From contig NZ_QFYS01000003.1 of NCBI RefSeq assembly GCF_003254525.1, positions 124,001-188,000 of the forward strand: a stretch of 64,000 nucleotides of DNA, read 5' to 3'. Source of the DNA: Phenylobacterium kunshanense. Lineage in GTDB: Bacteria > Pseudomonadota > Alphaproteobacteria > Caulobacterales > Caulobacteraceae. Each line of letters begins with the position of its first letter. The stretch's first letter is position 1. This document shows positions 9,917 to 16,935 of this stretch, piece after piece. Under the pieces are notes generated by a model. It saw only the letters and a list, made by a program, of their open reading frames with translations, searched no databases and was not told the DNA's origin. Made by a program: the position numbers and the translations under genes.

Positions 9917-11956
9917 TCAACGGTAGCGCTCGAACCACGCCAGGATCGCGGCCGCTTTCGATGCCGACTGGGACGGCCGCGCGGCGATGCCGCCATGGCT
10001 GGCGCCCGGAACACGGACCAGGGCCGTCGGCACGCCGCGCAGTTGGAGCGCCGCGAAATACTGATCGGCCTCGGAGGGCGGGGTGCGGTCATCGTTCTCG
10101 CCGACCACCACCAGGGTCGGGGTTTTCACATTGCCGACCAGGCTGAGCGGCGACCGGGCCCAGTACCCTTGCGGGTCTTCCCACGGCATCTTCCCGAACC
10201 AGTAGCTGGCCATGAAGGTGTAGCCGTCGGTGGTCAGCACCTGGCTGGTCCAGTTGATCACCGGCTTCTGGGTCGCCGCGGCGCGGAATCGATCGGTCTT
10301 GCCGACGATCCAGGCCGTCAGGGCGCCGCCGCCCGAACCGCCGGTCACATAGAGCCGCTTGTCGTCGACGAAGCCCTTGGCCACGGCCGCGTCCACGACG
10401 CTCATCAGATCGTCGTAGTCGTGGCTGGGATAGTTACGGTCGATCTCGTTGGCGAAGGCCTCGCCGTAGGACGTGGAGCCGCGCGGGTTGGAATAGACCA
10501 CCACATAGCCAGCGGCCGCATAGAGCTGGACGTCGGTCGAAAAGAACGGGCCATAGGCGGCGAACGGGCCGCCGTGGATCTCCAGGATCAGCGGATACTT
10601 CTTCGCCGGGTCGAAATTCGGCGGATAGGCGATCCAGGCGCCGATGGGCTTCTTGTCGTGGCTGGACGTCACCGGCAGCGCCTCGACCCGAGACATCGCC
10701 TTGCCGGCGAGCAGGCCGGCATTGAGATCGGTCAGAGTGCGCGTCTTGCCGCCGCTCCAGACCGCCAGGTCCGCCGGCCGGTTGGGTACGCCGTCGGTGA
10801 AGGCGATCAGGCCGCCGCGACCCACCGAGAACTGGCCGCCGGTGTACGGTCTGTCCAGGCCGCCGCCGCCGAGGCCGGAGAACAGCATCTCGACCTTACC
10901 GTCCAGGCCGACGCGGGCGACCTTGGTCTGGCCGTCGTCCTCGACCGAGACGTAGAGGTGGCGCCCGTCCGCCGACCACTGCGGGTCGGCGACGCTGCGG
11001 TCCAGGTCGGCGGTGAGGACGCGGGCGTTCTTCCCGTCGCGGTCCATCACATGGAGGCGCACGTTCTCGTAGCCGCGCCGCCGGGCGTCGTCGAAGCCGA
11101 GGTAGGCGATCTTGCCGCCATCGGGCGAGACCACCGGGTTCACGTCGGGCCCCACGCGGTTGGTCAGGCGCGTCAGGGCGCCGTCCGCCAGAGACACGGC
11201 GTAGATCTCGGACTCCTGCGCGTCGCGCTCCCAGGTCTCGGCCCGGTTGGTGGCGAAAAGCACCGACCGGCCGTCCCGGGCGAAGCTGATCGGCCCGCCG
11301 TTGTCGAACTTGCCGAAGGTAAGCTGGCGCGGCTGGCCGCCGTCGGCCGAGACCGTGAACAGGTGGCGGTAGCCCGGCTTCAGGAATCCCTCGCCGTCGG
11401 CGCGGTAGGTGATCTTGTCGATCACCTTCAGCGGCTCGGCCCACTTGGCGCCTTCCGGCCTGCGGATCGGCGCGCCCAGCGGGCGTCCCTCGTCCCCGAC
11501 CAGCATGGTGAAGGCCAGGGTCTTGCCGTCGGGTGACCAGGCGATGTCGTTGGGCGCCTGCTCCAGGGTCGCGACCCGCGCCGAACGGCCCGTGGCCATC
11601 CAGCGGACGTAGAGCTGCGCCCCGCCCGGGCCGGCGGCGATGTAGGCTAGACGCGAGCCGTCGGGGGACCAGCGCGGCGCCAGGTAGTTGGCCTCGCCGG
11701 CTTCCAGCGGGGTCTGGGCCCCCGTCTTGGCGTCGACCAGCCAGATCGAGCGCTGGGCGCGGTCGGTCATGATGTCATTGGCGGCGCGCACGTAGGCGAT
11801 GCTCCCGCCGTCCGGGCGCACCTGGGGATCCGACGCCTGGGCGAGCCCGAACAGGTCGCGGGCGCTAAACACCTTGGTGGGCGCTTCGGAAACCTGAGCG
11901 GTCGCGGGCAGCCCGCCCGCAAGCGCCATAACCATCGCCATCGTCGCCAGACGCAT
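9917..11956 (-). CDS. S9-family (prolyl oligopeptidase type) exported peptidase
   Basis: A 679-residue serine peptidase with an N-terminal signal peptide ending near TAQ (residue 21), then a WD40/TolB-like beta-propeller (about 35-400; repeated WSPDG and SPDGGKIAY blocks), then an alpha/beta hydrolase domain. The nucleophile is in GGSGGGALTAW (Ser541), the acid in GENDDRTPP and the histidine in PGASHGG. The order and spacing fit S9C acylaminoacyl-peptidase-like enzymes, which remove residues from short peptides. It would act in the periplasm. It follows the phosphatase-like gene by 90 bases on the same strand. It is one of many exported peptidases in this window. Confidence 0.94.
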   Translation of the reverse strand: MRLATMAMVMALAGGLPATAQVSEAPTKVFSARDLFGLAQASDPQVRPDGGSIAYVRAANDIMTDRAQRSIWLVDAKTGAQTPLEAGEANYLAPRWSPDGSRLAYIAAGPGGAQLYVRWMATGRSARVATLEQAPNDIAWSPDGKTLAFTMLVGDEGRPLGAPIRRPEGAKWAEPLKVIDKITYRADGEGFLKPGYRHLFTVSADGGQPRQLTFGKFDNGGPISFARDGRSVLFATNRAETWERDAQESEIYAVSLADGALTRLTNRVGPDVNPVVSPDGGKIAYLGFDDARRRGYENVRLHVMDRDGKNARVLTADLDRSVADPQWSADGRHLYVSVEDDGQTKVARVGLDGKVEMLFSGLGGGGLDRPYTGGQFSVGRGGLIAFTDGVPNRPADLAVWSGGKTRTLTDLNAGLLAGKAMSRVEALPVTSSHDKKPIGAWIAYPPNFDPAKKYPLILEIHGGPFAAYGPFFSTDVQLYAAAGYVVVYSNPRGSTSYGEAFANEIDRNYPSHDYDDLMSVVDAAVAKGFVDDKRLYVTGGSGGGALTAWIVGKTDRFRAAATQKPVINWTSQVLTTDGYTFMASYWFGKMPWEDPQGYWARSPLSLVGNVKTPTLVVVGENDDRTPPSEADQYFAALQLRGVPTALVRVPGASHGGIAARPSQSASKAAAILAWFERYR

Positions 11957-12046
11957 GCCGCACTCTCCGAATTCTACCTTCGCGCGCAGATGAGGGGCGC
12001 GGCGGAGCTTTGTCTAGCCAGCGGGATGCCGGGTCGCTGCGCCCTC

Positions 12047-12580
12047 TCAGGTCCGACCGGCTGTCGCCTTGGTCAACGCCAGCGGTATGAGGCGATCCAG
12101 CTGCGCGATGACGGCTTCGTAGGCGGCCATGGGTTTGCCCCAGGCGTCAGGAATCTGTTCGTCGGCGCCGATCGCGTAGCTCGCGAGCGTGAAGGTCTTG
12201 GTGGCTGCATATGGCGCCAGGGCCCGTACGCCTGCCACATGATCGGTCGTCATCGTGAGAATGAGGTCGGCGTGGACGATGTCGCCGGGCTCGAGATGGC
12301 GCGCACGATGGCCGGCCACGTCGATTCCTCGATTCATCAACAGGATCTTGGCGTTGGCTTCCGCCCTTTCATCGAAGGGATCGGGGTTCAGTCCGCGTGA
12401 GATCAGCGCGACGGGCAGACTGCGCCTCGCCGCCTCGGCCCTCGCCAGGACTTCCGCCATCAGGCCGCGCCCGGTGTTGCCGGTGTCGACAAATGCGATC
12501 TTCACGGGCTCGGCGGCCCAGCAGGGGAGGGGGGCAGCCACTGCGGACAGCCCCATGAGCAGATGACGACGGTTGAGCAT
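12047..12580 (-). CDS. exported LMW protein-tyrosine-phosphatase-like protein with degenerate active site
   Basis: A 177-residue protein with a low-molecular-weight PTP fold signature but a changed active-site loop. The family loop V-C-x-G-N-x-C-R-S-P is here VDTGNTGRGLMAE, so the nucleophilic Cys is Asp32 and the second Cys is Gly37; Arg38 remains. The late acid motif IPDAWGKPMAAYE is kept. The N-terminus NRRHLLMGLSAVAAPLPCWA reads as a twin-arginine signal, unusual for this normally cytoplasmic family. Without the cysteine, normal phosphatase or arsenate-reductase chemistry is not possible, so a binding or altered role is more likely. The ATG at 12580 begins exactly at the signal. Divergent from the SDR at 12794. 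Confidence 0.85.
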   Translation of the reverse strand: MLNRRHLLMGLSAVAAPLPCWAAEPVKIAFVDTGNTGRGLMAEVLARAEAARRSLPVALISRGLNPDPFDERAEANAKILLMNRGIDVAGHRARHLEPGDIVHADLILTMTTDHVAGVRALAPYAATKTFTLASYAIGADEQIPDAWGKPMAAYEAVIAQLDRLIPLALTKATAGRT

Positions 12581-12793
12581 GGCGAGGAGCCTCGTTGGCG
12601 CGGGGTGGCGGGTCCAGCCCATTCCGCCGGTGGGCGGGTTCGTTGTGGCGCGAGCCCAGGTTTCACGCTGGCCTGACTGCGCGGCGCCTGTTCGTTCGAC
12701 TTCCACTGGCGGCTATCGGCGTCCCCCACGTCAGCCCGCTTAGGCTGCGTCAGCCGCGAAACGGCGGGCAACAACGATACGGAGGGAACCCAC

Positions 12794-13591
12794 ATGAGCG
12801 ACATCCTCGATCTGGGCGGGCGGGTCGCCCTGGTGACGGGCGCAGGGCAGGGCGTGGGGCGGCAGGTCGCCCTGCAGCTGGCGGACGCCAAGAACAGCGG
12901 CGGCGTGGTCGTGAACGACTATGTGCTGGAGCGGGCGGAGGCGGTGGCCGAGGAGATTCGCGCCGCGGGTGGCAAGGCGATCGCCCTGCAGTGCGACGTG
13001 TCTGACCACGCCGCGGTCAAGGAAATGGTCGCCAAGGCGGCCGCCGACCTGGGCGTCGTCGGCATCCTGGTCAACAACGCGGGCAACTCCGGCGCCAATC
13101 CCTCGCCCGAGCTGGGCAAGCCGTTCTGGGAGACCAGCCCCGAGGTCTGGAACAGCTTCATCGGCGTCAATCTCTACGGCGTGATGAACTGCACCGCAGC
13201 GGTGATCCCCGGGATGCTGCAGCGCCAGGCGCCGGGCCGGATCATCACCGTGATCTCTGACGCCAGCCGCTGGGGGGACGCGGGCCTGGAGATCTATGCC
13301 GGCGCCAAGGCCGGCGCGGCGGGCTTCATGCGTTCGGTGGCGCGGTCGCTGGGCCGCTACGGGATCACCGCGAACTCGGTGGCGATCGCGCTGACGGCCA
13401 CCCCGGCGGTGCGCCGGACCCTGGAGGGCGACCCCGAGCGCCTGAAGCGGACGCTGGAAAAATACATCATCCGTCGTCCCGGGCAGCCGGACGACATCGC
13501 CAACATGGTGCAGTTCCTGGCCTCGGACGCCTCGAGCTGGATCACGGGGCAGGTCTACCCGGTGAACGGCGGCTTCTCGTTCGCGCTCTGA
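12794..13591 (+). CDS. SDR-family oxidoreductase
   Basis: A 265-residue classical short-chain dehydrogenase/reductase. Seen: the dinucleotide loop TGAGQGVGR (about 16-24), NNAG (about 94-97), a catalytic-serine strand ending VISDAS, the YAGAK pair (Tyr and Lys of the catalytic triad), and a C-terminal WITGQVYPVNGG block. An acidic CDV after the second strand is in the usual place. Start ATG with GGAGGG nine bases upstream. The gap of 213 bases to the divergent phosphatase-like gene contains the promoters and nothing else obvious. The substrate is unknown; similar SDRs in this group act on steroids, 3-hydroxyacyl-CoA or sugars. The GAF-domain gene follows 23 bases later. Confidence 0.9.
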   Translation: MSDILDLGGRVALVTGAGQGVGRQVALQLADAKNSGGVVVNDYVLERAEAVAEEIRAAGGKAIALQCDVSDHAAVKEMVAKAAADLGVVGILVNNAGNSGANPSPELGKPFWETSPEVWNSFIGVNLYGVMNCTAAVIPGMLQRQAPGRIITVISDASRWGDAGLEIYAGAKAGAAGFMRSVARSLGRYGITANSVAIALTATPAVRRTLEGDPERLKRTLEKYIIRRPGQPDDIANMVQFLASDASSWITGQVYPVNGGFSFAL

Positions 13592-13614
13592 CGCGGGCGG
13601 ACCGGGGCTGGCCG

Positions 13615-14139
13615 ATGGGCGAGGGGATCGCTACATCGGCCGGCATGGCCGAAGCTTTCAACGACCTCGCCCTGCCCGCCGAGAAGGCCGCGCGCTACGC
13701 CACCGTGGCCGAGGAGATCGCCTCGGTGCTGGACGGAGAGCCGAACGTCACCGCGCGGATGGCGACGGTGGCCTCGATGCTGGCCAACAGCTTCGACCAC
13801 TTCTTCTGGACCGGGTTCTACGTGGTGGACCCGGCGAAGGGGGACGAGCTGGTGGTGGGGCCGTACCAGGGAACCCTGGGCTGCCTGCGGATCGCGTTCG
13901 GGCGCGGCGTCTGCGGCACGGCGGCGGCGCGGCGGGAGACCCAGGTGGTGGAGGACGTCCACGCCTTTCCCGGCCACATCGCCTGCGACAGCCGCTCGGC
14001 GAGCGAGATCGTCGTGCCGGTGATCGACGCGGACGGCGAGCTGATCGCCGTGTTCGACGTGGATTCCGAGCGCCCGGCGGCGTTCGATGCGGTCGACCGA
14101 AACTGGCTGGAGCGCATCCTCAGGGCGACGTTCGGATGA
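13615..14139 (+). CDS. msrC: free methionine-(R)-sulfoxide reductase (GAF domain)
   Basis: A 174-residue GAF-domain protein that reduces free methionine-R-sulfoxide. It shows the full fRMsr pattern: FFWTGFYV, GPYQGTLGCLRI, FGRGVCG and FPGHIACDS, giving the three family cysteines at Cys90, Cys100 and Cys124, plus the closing FDVDSERP block. Cytoplasmic, no signal. The first ATG (13615) lacks a clear ribosome site; the ATG at 13645 is an alternative that removes ten non-conserved residues. It probably shares a transcript with the SDR upstream. A long hairpin lies seven bases after its stop. The family call is firm because all three redox cysteines and their surroundings are intact. Confidence 0.93.
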   Translation: MGEGIATSAGMAEAFNDLALPAEKAARYATVAEEIASVLDGEPNVTARMATVASMLANSFDHFFWTGFYVVDPAKGDELVVGPYQGTLGCLRIAFGRGVCGTAAARRETQVVEDVHAFPGHIACDSRSASEIVVPVIDADGELIAVFDVDSERPAAFDAVDRNWLERILRATFG

Positions 14140-14145
14140 GCGTTC

Positions 14146-14202
14146 GGCGCCCCAACGTAAGGTGACGCCCGCGTCACCTCCGTTGTCTTACGCAGGGGCG
14201 CC
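14146..14202 (+). promoter_or_regulatory. long nested hairpin between msrC and thiolase
   Basis: Three nested complementary pairs: GGCGCCCC/GGGGCGCC (14146-14153/14195-14202), CGTAAG/CTTACG (14156-14161/14187-14192) and GTGACG/CGTCAC (14162-14167/14172-14177) around a CCCG loop, with one 9-base bulge. There is no T-run. It could end the upstream transcript, structure the thiolase leader, or present GTGACG-N4-CGTCAC as a protein-binding dyad. Confidence 0.55.
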
Positions 14203-14273
14203 CCGCTAAGACCCGCTGCGACGCGCCCTGCGAGGCGCAGAGAGCATGCGCTAGCAAGTCTGGGAGCTTTGAG

Positions 14274-15446
14274 ATGGCCGAAGCCTATATCGTCGCCGCA
14301 ACCCGCACCGCCGGTGGCCGCAAGGGCGGCCGCGTTCGCGGTTGGCACCCCTCCGACCTGGGCGGCGCCGTCCTGAACGAGCTGCTCGACCGGACCGGCG
14401 TCGATCCGGCCGTGATCGAGGACGTGGTCATGGGCTGCGTGATGCAGGTGGGCGAGCAGTCGACCAACATCGCGCGCAACGCGGTGCTGTCCTCGCGCCT
14501 GCCGGAAAGCGTGCCGGCGACCTCGGTCGACCGTCAGTGCGGCTCCTCGCAGCAGGCCCTTCAGTTCGCCGCCCAGGCGGTGATGGCCGGCACCATGGAC
14601 GTGGTGATCGCGGCGGGCGTCGAGAGCATGACCCGCGTGCCGATGGGCCTGTCGGTCAGCCTGGCCGCCAAGGAAGGCTTCGGCGTTCCCAAGAGCCCCC
14701 GCCAGGAAGAGCGCTATCCGAACATCCAGTTCAGCCAGTTCATGGGCGCTGAGATGATCGCCGAGAAGTACGGCCTGACGAAGGACCAGCTGGACGAGTT
14801 CGGCTACCACAGCCACCAGCGCGCGATCGCGGCCACCCAGGGCGGCGCCTTCAAGGACGAGATCCTGGCCATCGACGGCCTGGACGCCGAAGGCAACACC
14901 GTGCGTCACGACAGCGACGAGGGCATCCGCTACGACGTCAGCCTCGAGGGCATGCGCGGCGTGAAGCTGCTGCGCGAGGGCGGCCGGATCACGGCGGCGA
15001 CCTCCAGCCAGATCTGCGACGGCGCCTCGGGCGTGATGGTCGTGTCGGAGAAGGCGCTGAAGGAGCACAACCTGACGCCGCTGGCCCGCGTCCACCACCT
15101 GTCGGTCCTGGGCCACGACCCGGTGATCATGCTGGAAGCCCCGATCCCGGCGACCGAGCGCGCGCTGAAGAAGACCGGCCTCAACATCGACGACATCGAC
15201 CTGTTCGAAGTGAACGAGGCCTTCGCCTCGGTACCGGTGGCGTGGCTGCAGAAGCTGGGCGCTGATCCCGAGCGCCTGAACGTCAACGGCGGCGCCATCG
15301 CGCTGGGCCACCCGCTTGGCGCCTCGGGCACCAAGCTGATGACCACCCTGATCTACGCCCTGAAGAACCGCGGCAAAAAGTACGGCCTGCAGACCATGTG
15401 CGAAGGCGGCGGCATGGCGAACGTGACGATCGTCGAGCGGCTCTAG
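14274..15446 (+). CDS. acetyl-CoA C-acetyltransferase (thiolase)
   Basis: A 390-residue thiolase. Seen: the acylated cysteine in DRQCGSSQQA (Cys89), NEAFASVP, the GGAIALGHPLGASG block with His346, and the C-terminal acid/base cysteine in MCEGGGMAN (Cys376). All catalytic residues are present. It condenses two acetyl-CoA or cleaves 3-ketoacyl-CoA; the beta-oxidation or broad-range branch seems more likely than the PhaA biosynthetic one, but this is not settled by sequence. Start ATG with GGGAG seven bases upstream. It is monocistronic: a long structured leader lies before it and a strong terminator follows 20 bases after the stop. Cytoplasmic. Confidence 0.95.
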   Translation: MAEAYIVAATRTAGGRKGGRVRGWHPSDLGGAVLNELLDRTGVDPAVIEDVVMGCVMQVGEQSTNIARNAVLSSRLPESVPATSVDRQCGSSQQALQFAAQAVMAGTMDVVIAAGVESMTRVPMGLSVSLAAKEGFGVPKSPRQEERYPNIQFSQFMGAEMIAEKYGLTKDQLDEFGYHSHQRAIAATQGGAFKDEILAIDGLDAEGNTVRHDSDEGIRYDVSLEGMRGVKLLREGGRITAATSSQICDGASGVMVVSEKALKEHNLTPLARVHHLSVLGHDPVIMLEAPIPATERALKKTGLNIDDIDLFEVNEAFASVPVAWLQKLGADPERLNVNGGAIALGHPLGASGTKLMTTLIYALKNRGKKYGLQTMCEGGGMANVTIVERL

Positions 15447-15466
15447 GCTTCGACGGCGAATATCGA

Positions 15467-15492
15467 GGGGGCGCTTCGGCGCCCCCTTTTTT
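15467..15492 (+). terminator. intrinsic terminator with UUCG tetraloop
   Basis: GGGGGCGC (15467-15474), loop TTCG, GCGCCCCC (15479-15486), then six T (15487-15492). It is the clearest Rho-independent terminator in the window and ends the thiolase transcript. Confidence 0.95.
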
Positions 15493-15498
15493 ATTTGA

Positions 15499-15586
15499 AC
15501 CACGGAAAACACAGAAGGACGCGGAAGCGGATCTGGGATGACCGGGCCGCCCCGGCGCCGTCTGTGTTTTCCGAATTTTCTGTGGT
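15499..15586. repeat. REP-like inverted repeat element
   Basis: GGAAAACACAGA (15504-15515) and its exact complement TCTGTGTTTTCC (15561-15572) flank a 45-base GC-rich core. Outer 5-bp arms ACCAC (15499-15503) and GTGGT (15582-15586) also match, with nine unpaired bases on one side. Its A-rich, CACAGA-type arms are unlike the surrounding GC-rich DNA. It probably belongs to an interspersed repeat family; copy number is unknown. Confidence 0.55.
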
Positions 15587-15619
15587 CTGAAAGCCTGCGG
15601 CGCTTGGTGAGGATGAGTC

Positions 15620-16300
15620 ATGACGAGTCGGGTCATCGCGATCACGGGGGCTTTCGGGGTGCTGGGCTCGGCGGTCGCCGGGGCGGCACGCGCGCAGGGC
15701 GATGAGGTGGCGCTGATCGACTTCGCCAAGGCGCCGGCGGGCGCGGAGGGCGCGCTGGTGCTGGCGGAGGTCGACCTGGCCGACCCGGTGCAGGCGGCGG
15801 CGGCCATGGCGGCGGTCGGCGAGCGGTTCGGACGGATCGATGCGCTGCTCAACATCGCGGGCGGCTTCGTCTGGGAGACCATCGAGACTCAGGACCCCTC
15901 CACCTGGGCCCGGATGCACACCCTGAACGTGGTCACGGCCGCGAACGCCAGCCGCGCGGCGATCCCTCACCTGCGGGCCAGCGCGGCCGGCCGGATCGTC
16001 AACGTCGGCTCGGCCGCGGCGTTGAAGGCGGGCCTGGGGATGGGGGCCTATGCGGCGGCCAAGGCGGGCGTCCACGCCCTGACCCAGTCGCTGGCGGAAG
16101 AACTCAAGGGCGACGGGATCAACGTCAACGCCGTGCTGCCGTCGATCATCGACACGCCCACGAACCGGGCCGACATGCCGGATGCCGACTTCTCCGCATG
16201 GGTGGCTCCCGCCGACCTGGCCGCGGTCATGCTGTTCCTGGCGAGCGAGGCGGCGACGGCGGTGACCGGTGCGCTGATGCCCGTGACCGGCCGTGTCTGA
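15620..16300 (+). CDS. SDR-family oxidoreductase
   Basis: A 226-residue short-chain dehydrogenase. Seen: the N-terminal loop TGAFGVLGSAV, the NIAGG variant of the NNAG motif, a catalytic-serine strand NVGSAAALKAG, YAAAK carrying the catalytic Tyr and Lys, and a C-terminal VTGALMPVTGRV. It is slightly shorter than average and ends directly after the last strand. Its last eight bases overlap the start of the RpiB-like gene, so the two are translationally coupled and likely work on the same compound, possibly a sugar or polyol derivative. The cofactor preference cannot be assigned with confidence. The region upstream holds the repeat element at 15499-15586. Confidence 0.88.
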   Translation: MTSRVIAITGAFGVLGSAVAGAARAQGDEVALIDFAKAPAGAEGALVLAEVDLADPVQAAAAMAAVGERFGRIDALLNIAGGFVWETIETQDPSTWARMHTLNVVTAANASRAAIPHLRASAAGRIVNVGSAAALKAGLGMGAYAAAKAGVHALTQSLAEELKGDGINVNAVLPSIIDTPTNRADMPDADFSAWVAPADLAAVMLFLASEAATAVTGALMPVTGRV

Positions 16301-16778
16301 GGCCGAGCGGCCGGGCCGCCTGACGAACAAGCCGATCTGCGTGGGGTCGGACCATCGCGGCTTTGCGCTGAAGACGCGGCTGGCGGACTGGCTGAAGACC
16401 CACGGATACGAGGTCACCGATTGCGGGGCGGACGGCGGGGCCGAGCGGGTCGACGCCATGGACCACGCGCTGCGGCTGGTGGACGAGATCAGGGCGGGGC
16501 GCTCCGACTTCGCCATCGGGATCTGCGGCAGTGGGCAGATGATGGCGATGACCGCCAACCGCTTTCCCTTCATGCGCGCGACGCTTCTGCACACACCGGC
16601 CGAGAGCGGTCCCGCGCGGGAGCATGGCGACGCCAACATGCTGGTGCTCGGCGCTGACAACACGGATGGCGCCGTCGCGGAGCAAATCCTGGAGGCCTTC
16701 CTGGCCACGCCTGCCCTGGGCGATCGCTATGCGGCCCGACGCGAGCGGCTGGCGAAGCTGGACATCCAGTCGCGCTGA
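16293..16778 (+). CDS. RpiB/LacAB-family sugar-phosphate isomerase
   Basis: A 161-residue member of the RpiB/LacA/LacB aldose-ketose isomerase family. Seen: the GSDHRGFALK start block, GICGSGQMMAMTANR with the cysteine base used by RpiB, a RAT block in place of RAA, and EHGDANMLVLGA in place of the usual EHNDANVLALG. Start is GTG inside the SDR coding sequence (8-base overlap). The QMMAM segment differs from the GIGMSIA usual in ribose-5-phosphate isomerase B, so a different sugar phosphate is possible. Coupling to the SDR suggests a two-step sugar conversion. It is followed by a large palindrome and then a TonB receptor gene. Confidence 0.88.
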   Translation: MSEAERPGRLTNKPICVGSDHRGFALKTRLADWLKTHGYEVTDCGADGGAERVDAMDHALRLVDEIRAGRSDFAIGICGSGQMMAMTANRFPFMRATLLHTPAESGPAREHGDANMLVLGADNTDGAVAEQILEAFLATPALGDRYAARRERLAKLDIQSR

Positions 16779-16794
16779 GGCTTCCGACCGGTCG

Positions 16795-16821
16795 GCAATG
16801 CCTTATCAGATAAGGGATTGC
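16795..16821. promoter_or_regulatory. 27-base near-perfect palindrome upstream of a TonB receptor
   Basis: Core CCTTATCAGATAAGG (16801-16815) is a perfect 15-base dyad. GCAAT (16795-16799) and ATTGC (16817-16821) extend it after one mismatch. It sits 17 bases after the isomerase stop and 115 bases before the receptor start. An operator is the likeliest reading; weak terminator is an alternative. Confidence 0.55.
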
Positions 16822-16935
16822 GGCATTTATGCTGCAGTTGCGAGATAACTGGGTTGTGCGGTGCGGCGCCTTCATGCGTCCGTCACACGGCCACGCTAGG
16901 GCCGCCCCACGCGCATTCGCGTAGGGGATAGATCA

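Noticed and set aside
9995-11536. Long open frames antisense to the S9 peptidase, and similar ones over ilvD, the acyl-CoA dehydrogenases and the aspartyl protease
   Set aside because: Arg/Gly/Val-rich shadows with no domain; the opposite strands encode complete, recognisable enzymes.
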